Notes: generated by a model not told the origin, from the sequence alone. A stretch of DNA of 64,000 nucleotides from Bacteroidota bacterium (GCA_016868895.1 VGFK01000001.1:273006-337005), one strand, 5' to 3'. Counted from the stretch's first letter, positions 47,201-56,021 are shown. Made by a program: numbers and translations.

Positions 47201-47928
47201 TAAGCACAATCCACTAACTTTTTTTGTCCATTAATAATTTGATAGGCAATAGGTTCTAACTCTTTGCTTTCCCCCACGGAAGTCACGACCAGCAACTGTT
47301 TGTCCTTCACTGAAATTTTTGAAACGCCGTCGTACTGAAGTTGGATTCTACCAGGGTCTGATCCGGGCTGAAGAATCAAATCATATTTGATATTATCTCC
47401 ATTGGAATAATAGCGGATATCGACACCAGGATACAAACTCCTGCCCACCACACCTGCGTACGAAGCAATATTACTTTGCCACTTGGATGCGTCGTTGCCT
47501 AAATAGTAATTGGCAAAAGACAGGGGTGAACGATCTCCTTCAAACCGAACATTTGGGTTCCCTCCCAGGAAACGGACTTTATATACATGTGAACGCAACT
47601 CAACCGCAGATGATGAAGTTGAACGTTTAGGAACAAAGTAAGTGTCTCCAGTAGATCGATCCTTTACCCGTTCTTTTTCAATTCCAGGATGATACGTTGA
47701 AAGTGCCTTAATGAATGCATCCGGATCCATTTTCAATACTGTGTAACCGTCCTTGTTGATAAAGAAAGAAGCATCGCCTACATCTGAACGAAAATAAAAA
47801 TCTCCTTCCCATTGCCCTTTATTCTCAGTGTACTGCAGCCCATAATACCCCTGTCCTATTGAAGGATATGCAAATAGCACCATCAACAATGTGATAACAC
47901 AACCGGTCAAAGGAGATTGCCACCTCAT
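44224..47928 (-). CDS. Giant T9SS type B surface protein with PKD domains
   Basis: A 1234-residue exported protein. After the signal peptide (about 1-26) comes a DUF7948-like N-terminal domain (GLQYTENKGQWEG..), then about 400 residues of SBBP-like propeller repeats (FVFSTYVGGFGDEVPHSIYVDGSG-type units with GGSRDDA/GGTGNDG), a region with PKD folds (VYIWDFGDGTSPD near 835; INYVWDFGEPG near 1025; YFWTLGDGYTS near 1105) and the gliding-motility type B C-terminal domain (NAPNAFTPNGDGVNDVFRI to the end). Partner PorP/SprF is encoded immediately downstream. It is likely a surface adhesin; ligand unknown. Confidence 0.9.
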   Translation of the reverse strand: MRWQSPLTGCVITLLMVLFAYPSIGQGYYGLQYTENKGQWEGDFYFRSDVGDASFFINKDGYTVLKMDPDAFIKALSTYHPGIEKERVKDRSTGDTYFVPKRSTSSSAVELRSHVYKVRFLGGNPNVRFEGDRSPLSFANYYLGNDASKWQSNIASYAGVVGRSLYPGVDIRYYSNGDNIKYDLILQPGSDPGRIQLQYDGVSKISVKDKQLLVVTSVGESKELEPIAYQIINGQKKLVDCAYEIMGTKVRYKLGQYNKNIALTIDPAVIIFSTYSGSRSGNWGSTAAPGPDGSLYGGGIVFGSDYPRTIGTGFSGGKIDMVISRFSSAGDRFVFSTYVGGFGDEVPHSIYVDGSGNAVVLGRTSSGNFPVKGPLGYLGGGGGPGTDIAVFRLSPTGELVSSAVIGGTGNDGVNLDTKYAAERPLSLLYNYGDNSRSEVILDAAGNIYIAASTSSNDFPLINATNSFQGAQDGVVIKFTPDLGSILYTTFIGGSRDDAAFVLAKHPTLNQVYVAGATLSGDLLNAVPASSSYASSAQGGVDGYIVVLDAFGSIINGSYFGTGRDDFIYGIQFDKPEPGKTIFHPFIMGISLGDWPRVGNPQYDVPGAHQFVSKLNPDLSGYVFSSRFGAAGNVPNISPIAFLVDNCENLYISGWGGKVVPCSQSFFDAQVSGTYGLPTNGFYSPFQVDTDNRDFYFTVLGKNSERLLFGSFFGQSGGFGDHVDGGTSRFDETGTIYQAICAGCYSLRDPCATRGRTNNFRVTRRMLTTPGSVAPVIGSNECNLGVVKINFGISLKARVQSFVQGRVFRKGCAPIEVEFRDSLEQGQVYIWDFGDGTSPDTTTSPVIKHLYTTIVDQTYTVKLVVIDNTTCNVKDSSYTDITLGINAVDLKIDAKRELPCTGNVFTLTNSSIPKLGGTYPTSRFIFRFSDGTTQDIGFGQSITKSFTSSNNVVWLKLLDPSFCNVDDSIKLIIPLDPGINARFAAVDDTVCLGEKIVLNDFSTGGINYVWDFGEPGAQFTGPNPPPYEYTTIGRKPIKLTYSEGAPCPKQDDTTIYVEIVPNPVARFEYTPQGSVVNALYKFKNTSVGGDSYFWTLGDGYTSTAKDSLSHMYNRSGNYVATLFVESKYGCKDKYSEPVQVLVDPLVNAPNAFTPNGDGVNDVFRITAFGVDNMDLRIYNRYGQLVFQTSDPMEGWDGTLKGVPQPMDVYTYTLVIQLSNALTPEPPRSGKITLIR

Positions 47929-48154
47929 AGATCGGACATTTTACAGTTTGACAACCTGTAAATTAATTGGTTTAACCCTTAATGATAGGTTAATTATGCA
48001 GGATTATTAAACCGTAGTTTAATCTTACAATCCAATGACAAAGAAAGAATTTGGAAAAGAATTTCAGTCATTACCCAATTTTAGGTTCATTTTTTCGTTT
48101 AAATTCATATTGAATCCCCACCCCAGAGTTGAAAATATGCCTTCCGAGTCGACT
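47929..48154. other. Intergenic region between divergent surface-protein genes
   Basis: 226 nt, AT-rich, between the start of the giant T9SS protein gene (minus) and the start of the interrupted outer-membrane gene (plus). I find no exact TAnnTTTG box on either strand and no strong hairpin. The plus-strand frame of the next gene is open back to 48035, but these extra residues do not look like a signal peptide. Confidence 0.4.
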
Positions 48155-49141
48155 ATGAAAACAACGCATCATTTAATGCCATGGGCAATGGTACTGCATA
48201 TTTGTATGCTCATGTGCCATCAAGTAAGCTTCAGTCAGGAACGATTTGAAACTGGGTTTTCTTTGGGTAGCATGCAGTACTAGGGAGAGGTGGGTGGACG
48301 ATTCTACAGCCAATTGGGAGATCTAGCCAATAGAACGTCCCGACCAAGAATGGCATTTGGCGGAAATATTGGATTTCACTTCAATCAATATTTTACGTTC
48401 AGAAGCAGTTTGACTTTGGGGTCGGTTCAGGGAGCTGATCGATTGCTTGAACCTGGACTAAGCGCTAAGCTTGATTATAAGATTCTCCGTAATTTATCTT
48501 TTCGATCTACAATATCTGAATTTAGCCTGGTATCGGAATTTTACCCTATGCCACTGATTTCTAGAGGCTACGAAAAAGTTCAGGGTAAATTCAATCCATT
48601 TCTAGTTTTGGGAGTTTCTGGTTTTTTGTTCAATCCTAAAAGCATTTATACTGCTTCCTCCGGGGAGCAATATTGGGTAGCACTCAAGCCACTCAGGACA
48701 GAAGGACAAGGAATGGGCTTACCCGAAAGCTCACCGGAATACAAGCTCAGCTCAACGGCAATACTATGGGGATTAGGTCTGCGGTACGATATCAATCGAT
48801 CTTCTGCTATATCCATCGAATGGGTCAATCGAAGAACCAATACAGATTTCATTGATGATGCAAGCGGTAAATACATTGTTAACGACGAATTTGAACGCTT
48901 TTTTGGTGTAGGAAGCATTAAAGCTGATCAAGCAAAGCAAAAAGCAAACTATCCTGCTTACATCAATGGTGTTCATATACCCGGATTCTTGCCCGGGCAA
49001 CAACGAGGTTCCATCAATAGTTTCAATGATTACTATTATACCATATTTTTTAAGTACCACTACTATTTTGATGCACAAAAATTACTAGGAAATATTTCTC
49101 ACGGTACACGAAGCGCGCTGGATTGTTACAACAAATTTTAA
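48155..49141 (+). pseudogene. Outer-membrane beta-barrel-like protein gene interrupted by an in-frame TAG
   Basis: From ATG 48155 the frame encodes a signal peptide (ends VSFSQ) and FETGFSLGSMQY, then a TAG stop at 48281-48283, and continues in the same frame for 286 codons to 49141. The total of 329 codons equals the length of the intact paralog at 51892-52890 (332 residues). The two align around the stop (paralog NFLGDLGG, here QY-stop-GEVGG) and share WVALKPLRTEGQGM versus WVDLKPLRTEGQGM and NRRTNTDFIDDASG versus NRKTFTDYVDDVST. The TAG stands where the paralog has Leu, so a TTG-to-TAG change is enough. It could be a real nonsense mutation or a sequencing error. The function of the family is unknown. 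Confidence 0.85.
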
Positions 49142-49149
49142 ATACCCCC

Positions 49150-51240
49150 TTAAGAAATTTTAGCCCAGGGGTGAATGCGAAGAGAATCTCTTAAAAACTG
49201 GGAAAGGGGACTATGTTCTGGAAGGATCAAATCCGGATCTACAGATAACAAGCGATCTGCTTCCCTTTTTACTTTTTCAAGCACTGCTTTGTCGGCTACA
49301 ATATCTGCCAGCCTGAATTCCAATGCACCACTTTGACGCGTGCCTTGTATGTCGCCAGGACCCCTTATCTCCAAATCTTTTTCAGCAATCCTGAAGCCGT
49401 CATTGGTTGTACACATCACCGATAACCGCTCTTTTGCTTCTTTGCCTACCCCATTGGCAGATAGCAAAATACAATAACTCTTTTCACTTCCTCTCCCAAC
49501 ACGACCTCGAAGCTGGTGCAACTGGCTCAATCCAAATTTCTCAGCGCTTTCTATCACCATTACTGTTGCATTGGGTACATTCACGCCTACTTCGATGACC
49601 GTTGTGCTGACCATGATCTGTGTATCGCGCTCTACAAACCTGCGCATGTTAATGTCTTTTTGCTCGGTATTCATGCGACCATGCACCATGCTGATCCAAT
49701 ACTTGGGTTCTGGAAACCAGGCCTTCACATTTTCATACCCTCGCATCAGGTCTTCGTACTGAAGTTTTTCACTTTCTTCAATCAGGGGAAAAATAAAATA
49801 GGCTTGTCGACCTGCCTCTATTTCTGCGCGAATGAATTCCATCACCTGCGGACGAGCATCATCGAGTCGGTGCACGGTATGAACCGGGGTTCTTCCGGGA
49901 GGTAATTCATCAATTACACTGTAATCCAAATCGCCATAAGCCGTCATGGCCAGTGTCCGGGGTATTGGCGTGGCCGTCATCACCAACATATGAGGCGGAA
50001 CAGCACTCTTTTCCCAGAGCTTGGCTCGTTGGGCTACCCCAAATTTGTGCTGCTCATCCACGACTGCAAATCCTAAACGATGAAATTTAACAGCATCCTC
50101 TATAAGGGCGTGGGTACCTACTACGATTCCGAGTGAACCGTCTTCAATTTTTTCCAGTATTTTTTTTCGCTCCTGCGAACGAGTAGATCCCGCGAGGAGT
50201 CCAACTTCAATTTCCAAAGGGGACACCAACTCCCGAAAATTATCGGCATGCTGCTTAGCCAGAATTTCAGTTGGCGCCATGATGCAGGATTGAAACCCAT
50301 TGTCCAATGCGATCAACATGGACATTAAGGCCACAATGGTCTTTCCACTGCCCACATCACCCTGCAGCAATCGATTCATTTGCCGACCACTTCCAAGGTC
50401 TGTCCTGATTTCTTTTAACACCCGTTTTTGTGCCCCTGTCAGTTCATATGGAAGCCGCTCGTGATAAAACCGATTGAAAGCACCCCCTACTTTAGAAAAT
50501 ACTGAACCCTTTGAAAAGCGACTTCTTGCAGATCGCAATTGCCCTAATCGCAATTGTGAAACAAATAACTCTTCAAATTTGATGCGTTGAACAGCCTGAT
50601 CAAATTGCACAGATTGTTCAGGGAAATGTATCCAGCGCAGGGACTGCCATCGGGAAATTAACGAATGGCGTTTTATCGTATCCGCTGGTAGGCATTCAGG
50701 TATATCTTTTTGTTCGATAACCAAGAACAGCTGCTGTACCAACTTGGCCAATGCTTTAGCATTGAGGCCTCGCGCTTTTAGTTTTTCCGTTACCGGATAA
50801 ATGGGTTCTAAAAATGACTTCCCGGTAGCATTGGATTCACGCAGTGACTCTACTTCCGGATGATTGAGTTGTGGGCGACCTAGAAAAAATCCGAGACGAC
50901 CAAACACCAAGTACTCATTGCCCAACGCAAGTGTTTTCTGCATCCAATTAATGCCCTGGAACCAGGTCATTTCAACAATACCGGTGGTATCGCGCAGGTG
51001 AACCACCAGTCGTTTTGCACGTCGCTCTCCCACTACCTCCATCGATACAATGATTCCACGCACCTGTGCATAGTCCATGGATGCATCCAATGAAGCAATC
51101 GATTGAATTTTTGTGCGATCCAAATGCCGATACGGAAAATGCATGAGCAGATCCTCAAAGGTGAAGATCTCTAACTCCTTCTTCAAAAGATCTGCCCTGA
51201 GCGGACCTACGCCCTTGAGGTACTCAATTGGATTATTCAA
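49150..51240 (-). CDS. recG: ATP-dependent DNA helicase RecG
   Basis: Branch-migrating helicase for recombination and replication-fork rescue. The 696-residue protein has an N-terminal wedge/OB domain (about 1-250), Walker A RLLQGDVGSGKTIVALM near residue 290, the VDEQHKFGVAQR DEAD-type box, MTATPIPRTLAMTAYGDLD and the helicase C-terminal motifs VHGRMNTEQK, VSTTVIEVGVNVPNA and QLRGRVGRG. The start appears to be TTG at 51240 (MNNPIEYLKGVGPLRADLL); no in-frame ATG lies just upstream, and the frame after it matches the family start. A TAAATTTG box (51272-51279, minus) precedes it. Confidence 0.95.
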   Translation of the reverse strand: MNNPIEYLKGVGPLRADLLKKELEIFTFEDLLMHFPYRHLDRTKIQSIASLDASMDYAQVRGIIVSMEVVGERRAKRLVVHLRDTTGIVEMTWFQGINWMQKTLALGNEYLVFGRLGFFLGRPQLNHPEVESLRESNATGKSFLEPIYPVTEKLKARGLNAKALAKLVQQLFLVIEQKDIPECLPADTIKRHSLISRWQSLRWIHFPEQSVQFDQAVQRIKFEELFVSQLRLGQLRSARSRFSKGSVFSKVGGAFNRFYHERLPYELTGAQKRVLKEIRTDLGSGRQMNRLLQGDVGSGKTIVALMSMLIALDNGFQSCIMAPTEILAKQHADNFRELVSPLEIEVGLLAGSTRSQERKKILEKIEDGSLGIVVGTHALIEDAVKFHRLGFAVVDEQHKFGVAQRAKLWEKSAVPPHMLVMTATPIPRTLAMTAYGDLDYSVIDELPPGRTPVHTVHRLDDARPQVMEFIRAEIEAGRQAYFIFPLIEESEKLQYEDLMRGYENVKAWFPEPKYWISMVHGRMNTEQKDINMRRFVERDTQIMVSTTVIEVGVNVPNATVMVIESAEKFGLSQLHQLRGRVGRGSEKSYCILLSANGVGKEAKERLSVMCTTNDGFRIAEKDLEIRGPGDIQGTRQSGALEFRLADIVADKAVLEKVKREADRLLSVDPDLILPEHSPLSQFLRDSLRIHPWAKIS

Positions 51241-51271
51241 TATCGTGGAAAGCGTCGCTATATTTTTTTGT

Positions 51272-51305
51272 CAAATTTAATCCTTTGAACTTTCACTTAC
51301 ATTTG
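51272..51305. promoter_or_regulatory. Divergent -7 elements for recG (minus) and GNAT gene (plus)
   Basis: Within the 83-nt gap, TAAATTTG on the minus strand (51279-51272) faces recG with a leader of about 28 nt, and TACATTTG on the plus strand (51298-51305) faces the GNAT gene with a leader of about 15 nt. The two polymerase sites would overlap. Confidence 0.5.
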
Positions 51306-51323
51306 TGGCCAAATTCAATAAAG

Positions 51324-51773
51324 ATGGACATTCAATGGTCCCTAAAACCTTTTCAGGAACTTGCATTGGTTGAGTTGTACGAGATCCTTCAACTGCGCAA
51401 CGATGTTTTTGTAGTGGAACAGCACTGCAATTACCAGGACATTGATGGAAAAGATCAATTGTCTATGCACCTCCAAGGCAGGGTAAACGGAGTGCTGGTC
51501 GCCTATGTCCGTATTCTTCCCCCGGGAGTATCCTATGACGAGCCTTCAATTGGAAGAGTACTCAATGCTCGATCTGTGAGAGGAAAAGGCGTTGGTCAGT
51601 CCCTCATGCGCAAAGCCATAGCCGAAACAATTGCACTTCATGGAAAGACTCCTATCAAAATCGGAGCACAGCTATACCTGAAACGGTTTTATGAAAGTTT
51701 TGGTTTCATTCAATGCAGTGAACCGTATCTGGAAGATGAAATTCCTCACGTCAAAATGATCCTGACACCGTAA
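51324..51773 (+). CDS. GNAT family N-acetyltransferase, ElaA-like
   Basis: A 149-residue acetyltransferase starting MDIQWSLKPFQELALVELY, with LRNDVFVVEQHCNYQDIDGKD near residue 25 and the acetyl-CoA-binding RSVRGKGVGQSLMRKAIAE near residue 95. The ElaA group is recognised by the F-V-V-E-Q segment and the C-terminal GFIQCSEPYLEDEIPHV. The substrate is unknown. The start at 51324 is set by the family and by the promoter box; the frame is open further upstream into recG. Confidence 0.9.
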   Translation: MDIQWSLKPFQELALVELYEILQLRNDVFVVEQHCNYQDIDGKDQLSMHLQGRVNGVLVAYVRILPPGVSYDEPSIGRVLNARSVRGKGVGQSLMRKAIAETIALHGKTPIKIGAQLYLKRFYESFGFIQCSEPYLEDEIPHVKMILTP

Positions 51774-51891
51774 AAATACGGACAGTCCAGCCGGTTTTTA
51801 CTCAATTATGACAGTTCCGGCGATTTAACATACTATTCAAGATTCGGGGTGCGTTAAGTATACGTCTAACGACATTAATCCGTCCAACCCC

Positions 51892-52890
51892 ATGAAAAAC
51901 GGTCTCAAACGACTGCTTAAGGCAACGTGTGCCCTATTGATGCTGTCTTCTTTACACCTGAAAACCCAGGCACAGTATTCCCGATTTGAATTGGGATTTG
52001 AATTGGGATTCTCAAATTTCTTAGGTGACCTCGGAGGCAACGCCGGAAAGGGTCAAACCTTTTTGAAAGACAATATGATGTCGCTTGCCCACTCTATCAA
52101 AGGCATGCACATCGCCTACCGCCCAACTGAATTCCTGAACCTTCGCCTCTCACTCAATGTCGGTCGCATCGGCGGAGCAGATAGTCTAATCAAAGGCAAT
52201 GGAGGATACGAAGAAGCCAGAAAAGTTCGGAACCAACACTTTCAATCTCCTATCAAAGAAGCGTTGTTCCTCACTGAATTTTATCCGACCGCTTTATTTG
52301 TATACGACCCGGAAGATGTTTACCACCGACTCAGACCCTATTTTGTTATAGGCGTTGGGGTGTTCCACTTTAATCCATTGGGACAATACGTGGATGAACA
52401 AGGGTACAAACACTGGGTGGATTTGAAACCGCTCAGAACCGAAGGACAGGGAATGCCGCAGTATCCAGACCGCAAAGAATACAAACTCACTCAAATGAAC
52501 TTCCCGTATGGCTTTGGAGTAAAGTACTATGTGAATGACAAAGTATCTCTGGCACTAGAGATAGTCAATCGTAAAACTTTCACGGATTACGTTGATGATG
52601 TGAGTACAGCCTATATCAGCAACGAAGATTTTTACAACTATTTTGGAGAAGCCAGTGGACGAGCTAAAGTTGCCGTTCAAATGGCCAATAAAACCGCATT
52701 TGCAAATGGCGGCGTCTACCGCCCCAACTACGGAGTTGGCAGCAAACGTGGCACCGCCACCAACAATGATGCATACTATGCAACTTCTATCAAAGTAAAC
52801 ATTCGCTTGGGCAAAGGAAAAAACAGTGATGGGTATTACTACAATCGTTCCAGCAAAAGCGAAGTCGATTGTCCGATAGTACGTTTTTAA
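51892..52890 (+). CDS. Outer-membrane beta-barrel-like protein, intact paralog of the interrupted gene
   Basis: A 332-residue exported protein: signal peptide (about 1-27, ending LKTQAQ), FELGFELGFSNFLGDLGGN at the start of the mature part, then alternating strands (LRLSLNVGRIGG, LRPYFVIGVGVFHFNPLG, WVDLKPLRTEGQGM, FGVKYYVNDKVSLALEIVNRKTFTDYVDD) to a C-terminal ASIKVNIRLGKGK-like region. The pattern is that of the Bacteroidota DUF6089/porin-like outer-membrane proteins; function unknown. It shares length and motifs with the TAG-interrupted gene at 48155-49141, with recG and the GNAT gene between. Confidence 0.8.
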   Translation: MKNGLKRLLKATCALLMLSSLHLKTQAQYSRFELGFELGFSNFLGDLGGNAGKGQTFLKDNMMSLAHSIKGMHIAYRPTEFLNLRLSLNVGRIGGADSLIKGNGGYEEARKVRNQHFQSPIKEALFLTEFYPTALFVYDPEDVYHRLRPYFVIGVGVFHFNPLGQYVDEQGYKHWVDLKPLRTEGQGMPQYPDRKEYKLTQMNFPYGFGVKYYVNDKVSLALEIVNRKTFTDYVDDVSTAYISNEDFYNYFGEASGRAKVAVQMANKTAFANGGVYRPNYGVGSKRGTATNNDAYYATSIKVNIRLGKGKNSDGYYYNRSSKSEVDCPIVRF

Positions 52891-52918
52891 TTCCGTACTC
52901 TGTGTTTGGCAATACAGG

Positions 52919-52941
52919 GGGAGCAATCTCCCGGTTTTTTT
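52919..52941 (+). terminator. Weak terminator after the outer-membrane protein gene
   Basis: A 5-bp stem GGGAG/CTCCC with loop CAAT (52919-52932), then GG and seven T. It lies 28 nt after the stop. The stem is short and the T tract overlaps the stop codon of convergent uvrA. Confidence 0.55.
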
Positions 52942-55786
52942 ATACCTCGTTACGAAGGTACTGAGCAGTATGACTCTCTTTGACCTTCAACAGTCCTTGG
53001 ATATTACCCTGGTACAAGAGCCTGCCTCCCCCCTCACCTCCTTCGGGTCCCAAGTCAATGATGTGATCCGCAACTTTGATCACATCCGTGTTGTGCTCAA
53101 TGACCAACACTGTATTGCCTCTGTTCACCAGCTTATTGAGCACATTCAGCAAAAGAGAGATGTCCTGAAAATGCAATCCGGTAGTCGGTTCGTCCAGTAT
53201 ATAAAACGTACTCCCCGTATCACGCTTCGATAATTCAGTCGCCAACTTCACCCGCTGCGCCTCCCCTCCACTGAGCGTTACAGCAGATTGTCCCAATGTG
53301 ACATATCCCAATCCAACCTCCTGCAGCACTTTTATTTTGCGGTAGAGTGAAGGGATGTGCTGAAAGAAACCGACTGCCTCTTCTACGGTCATATCCAGTA
53401 CATCGCTGATGGATTTGCCTTTGTACCGGATCTCCAATGTTTCACGGTTGTACCTTCGGCCATTGCACTTTTCGCAATGCACATATACGTCGGGTAGAAA
53501 ATTCATTTCAATGACCCGGAGCCCACCGCCTTCGCACACATCGCATCTCCCTGCTTTTACATTGAAAGAGAATCTTCCGGCATTATAGCCACGGATCTTC
53601 GCCTCAGGAACTGCTGCAAAAAGTTGACGGATATCGGTAAAAAAATTACAATACGTTGCTGGATTGCTGCGAGGTGTTCTTCCAATGGGCGATTGATCGA
53701 TCTCAATGACTTTGTCGATGTGCTCCAATCCTGTGATTCGCTTATAGGGCAGCGGCTCAGCAGAGGCATCATAACAGTGTTTATTGAGGATCGGATAAAG
53801 CGTTTCGTTGATCAAGGTGGATTTTCCGCTGCCGCTCACTCCTGTCACCAGAATGAACGTGCCGAGTGGAAATTCAACATCTACTCCCTTTAAATTATTT
53901 CCGCATGCACCTGTAAGCCGAATGAATCCCCCATTTCCCTTTCGCTGCTCCGCGGGCACCTTTATTCTTTTTTCTCCTTTCAAGTAGCGGGCCGTCTCGG
54001 ATGCGGAGCGGCAAACCTCTTGAGGAGTGCCTGCTGCGACGATTGTTCCTCCGTGAATGCCGGCGAGTGGACCCACATCAATCAAGTGATCAGAGGCGAG
54101 CATGATATCCTTATCGTGCTCGACTACCAAGACGCTGTTTCCAATGTCCCGTAAATGCTGCAGTGCTTTGATCAATTGCTGGTTGTCGCGCTGATGCAAC
54201 CCAATGGATGGCTCGTCAAGGATATACGTAATGCCTTGCAGTTGCGAACCAATCTGGGTGGCCAGTCGGATGCGCTGCGATTCCCCGCCACTCAAGGTTC
54301 GGGTTGGACGGTTCAGGGAAAGGTAGCCTAAACCGACATCCATCAAGAATCCCAAGCGGCTCCTTATTTCTTTGAGAACGTCCTTTGCAATTTGCTGCTG
54401 TTTGCTATTCAACCGTTTTTCCAGATCCTTGAACCAAGCAGTGAGCTGCGACAAATTCATTTCAGAAAGCGCATGAATATTCTTGGCATCGATTGTAAAC
54501 CAAAGACTGGAAGGCTTTAACCGCGCTCCATTGCATGCAGAACAGGGCTTGAGCATCATGTATTTTTCTGCCCACTCTCGGATCGCATCGCTTGAGCTGT
54601 CGGTAAACCACCGAATGATCATGTTCACCACCCCTGGATAATCTGCGGTGTTATCGGGCGCTTCATGCGGACCCTCCTCGTTGCCATAAAGTACCAGATT
54701 CAATGCAGATGCACTGAGTTGCTGTATGGGAGATTTGATGCTGAACCGATGGCGCTTGGCCAACTGCTCAACCATGTTGTAATAATAAGAATCCCTCGCC
54801 TCGCCTAAAGGGAGAACCGCACCTTCTGCAATGGACAGGGTTCTGTCCGGTATCACCGCATCAATGTTGATGGTATACTCTTGACCAATCCCCTTGCAAG
54901 TAGGACACGCTCCATATGGAGAATTGAAAGAAAAAGTATTGGGCGATGGTTCTTCATACGCAATGCCGGTATCGGCACACATTAGTTGTCGACTGTACTG
55001 GCGTATGCGATCCGTATCGTGCACCAATACAAACATCAGTCCTTTACCGATTTGCATCGACCGCTGAATGCTCTGTGAAAGACGAACCTTCATGTCGGGT
55101 GTAACAGACAGGCGATCGACCACCACTTCAATATCATGGACCTTATACCGATCCACCTGCATCTTCGGTACCAAATCACGCAATTCGCCATCCACCCGCA
55201 CTTTTACAAATCCTTTCTTCCGGGTCTCTTCAAACAACTCACGGTAATGTCCCTTTCTTCCGCGCACCAATGGAGCCAACAATGCAATTTTTTGTCCTTT
55301 CAATCGCTCAAACAAATCAGCCACAATCTCTTCATCGCTGAACTTGACCATGGGCTTACCGGTATGCATGGAAAATGCTTCCGAAGCACGAGCATAGAGC
55401 AGCCTCAAAAAATCATACACCTCGGTAACCGTCCCCACGGTAGAACGCGGATTTCGGTTTGTCGTTTTTTGCTCGATGGATATGACCGGCGATAAACCGG
55501 TAATGCGATCCACATCCGGCCGCTCCATCTCCCCCATGAACTGCCGGGCATACGTGCCAAAAGTTTCCATGTAACGGCGGTGCCCTTCAGCATAAATGGT
55601 ATCAAAGGCCAAAGAAGATTTTCCACTTCCGCTGATGCCGGTGATAACCACCAAACTGTTCTTCGGAATGGACACATCAATGTTCTTCAGGTTATGAGCC
55701 CGGGCACCGATCACTTCGATGAATTCATCTTTCACGTTTTTGTAGGTGGGTTTGGGCAACTCAATTTCGTTTGGTGGGAACAGCAA
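52940..55786 (-). CDS. uvrA: Excinuclease ABC subunit A
   Basis: Damage-recognition ATPase of nucleotide excision repair. About 948 residues with two ABC modules: Walker A GISGSGKSSLAFDTIYAEG near residue 50 and [19 protein letters not shown] near residue 645, signatures TLSGGESQRIRLA and TLSGGEAQRVKLA, and zinc-binding CxxC pairs (CPTCKG, CSACNG, CDVCEGGG, CEKCNGRRYN). The start is uncertain: the open frame begins at TTG 55784-55786, which lies within a TATTTTTG promoter box (55784-55791), so translation more probably begins further in, for example at the GTG 55735 just before KDEFIEVIGARAHN. Confidence 0.95.
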   Translation of the reverse strand: MLFPPNEIELPKPTYKNVKDEFIEVIGARAHNLKNIDVSIPKNSLVVITGISGSGKSSLAFDTIYAEGHRRYMETFGTYARQFMGEMERPDVDRITGLSPVISIEQKTTNRNPRSTVGTVTEVYDFLRLLYARASEAFSMHTGKPMVKFSDEEIVADLFERLKGQKIALLAPLVRGRKGHYRELFEETRKKGFVKVRVDGELRDLVPKMQVDRYKVHDIEVVVDRLSVTPDMKVRLSQSIQRSMQIGKGLMFVLVHDTDRIRQYSRQLMCADTGIAYEEPSPNTFSFNSPYGACPTCKGIGQEYTINIDAVIPDRTLSIAEGAVLPLGEARDSYYYNMVEQLAKRHRFSIKSPIQQLSASALNLVLYGNEEGPHEAPDNTADYPGVVNMIIRWFTDSSSDAIREWAEKYMMLKPCSACNGARLKPSSLWFTIDAKNIHALSEMNLSQLTAWFKDLEKRLNSKQQQIAKDVLKEIRSRLGFLMDVGLGYLSLNRPTRTLSGGESQRIRLATQIGSQLQGITYILDEPSIGLHQRDNQQLIKALQHLRDIGNSVLVVEHDKDIMLASDHLIDVGPLAGIHGGTIVAAGTPQEVCRSASETARYLKGEKRIKVPAEQRKGNGGFIRLTGACGNNLKGVDVEFPLGTFILVTGVSGSGKSTLINETLYPILNKHCYDASAEPLPYKRITGLEHIDKVIEIDQSPIGRTPRSNPATYCNFFTDIRQLFAAVPEAKIRGYNAGRFSFNVKAGRCDVCEGGGLRVIEMNFLPDVYVHCEKCNGRRYNRETLEIRYKGKSISDVLDMTVEEAVGFFQHIPSLYRKIKVLQEVGLGYVTLGQSAVTLSGGEAQRVKLATELSKRDTGSTFYILDEPTTGLHFQDISLLLNVLNKLVNRGNTVLVIEHNTDVIKVADHIIDLGPEGGEGGGRLLYQGNIQGLLKVKESHTAQYLRNEV

Positions 55787-55801
55787 AAATAATTAGCTTT
55801 G
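55770..55801 (+). promoter_or_regulatory. Promoter of the SAM riboswitch-metX-hom transcript
   Basis: TTTG at 55770-55773, 20-nt spacer, TAGCTTTG at 55794-55801: both elements match the Bacteroidota pattern. The predicted start near 55805 lies 15 nt before the P1 stem of the riboswitch. The region overlaps the uvrA promoter box on the other strand. Confidence 0.65.
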
Positions 55802-55817
55802 CATCAGTTCTTTAATT

Positions 55818-55926
55818 TTCTTATCCAGAAAGGCTGAGGGAATGGCCCGATGAAGCCTTGACAACCTGTCGATTTAAAACCGATAAGGTGTCAAATCCAA
55901 CCCCGAACTCCGGGGGTAGATAAGTC
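55818..55926 (+). promoter_or_regulatory. SAM-I (S-box) riboswitch upstream of metX
   Basis: The P1 stem pairs CTTATC (55820-55825) with GATAAG (55919-55924). Inside are the conserved core elements in order: AGAAAGGCTGAGGGAATGGC, CCGATGAAGCC, then GACAACCTGTC and the P3/P4 hairpins, with AGGTGTCAAATCC and CCCCGAACTCCGGGG. This fits the SAM-I family. SAM binding stabilises P1 and should favour the downstream terminator. The SAM-I class was judged by reading only; a covariance search would settle it. Confidence 0.93.
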
Positions 55927-55965
55927 AGATCCTTCTCTAGACAAGATCTTTGATCAACGATAGCG

Positions 55966-55996
55966 AACCCATCTGACTCCAGATGGGTTTTTTTTT
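55966..55996 (+). terminator. Riboswitch-controlled intrinsic terminator
   Basis: A perfect 10-bp stem AACCCATCTG/CAGATGGGTT (55966-55975 with 55980-55989), loop ACTC, then a run of T to 55996. The 5' arm can pair instead with the riboswitch tail: AGTCAGAT (55923-55930) is the exact complement of ATCTGACT (55971-55978), giving an 8-bp antiterminator that takes 2 nt of the P1 3' strand. Confidence 0.92.
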
Positions 55997-56021
55997 GCCC
56001 TTTTTGGATAGAAATAACAAC

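Noticed and set aside
48035-48154. Longer N-terminus for the interrupted outer-membrane gene
   Set aside because: The ATG at 48155 gives a good signal peptide; the extra residues would put a charged stretch before it.
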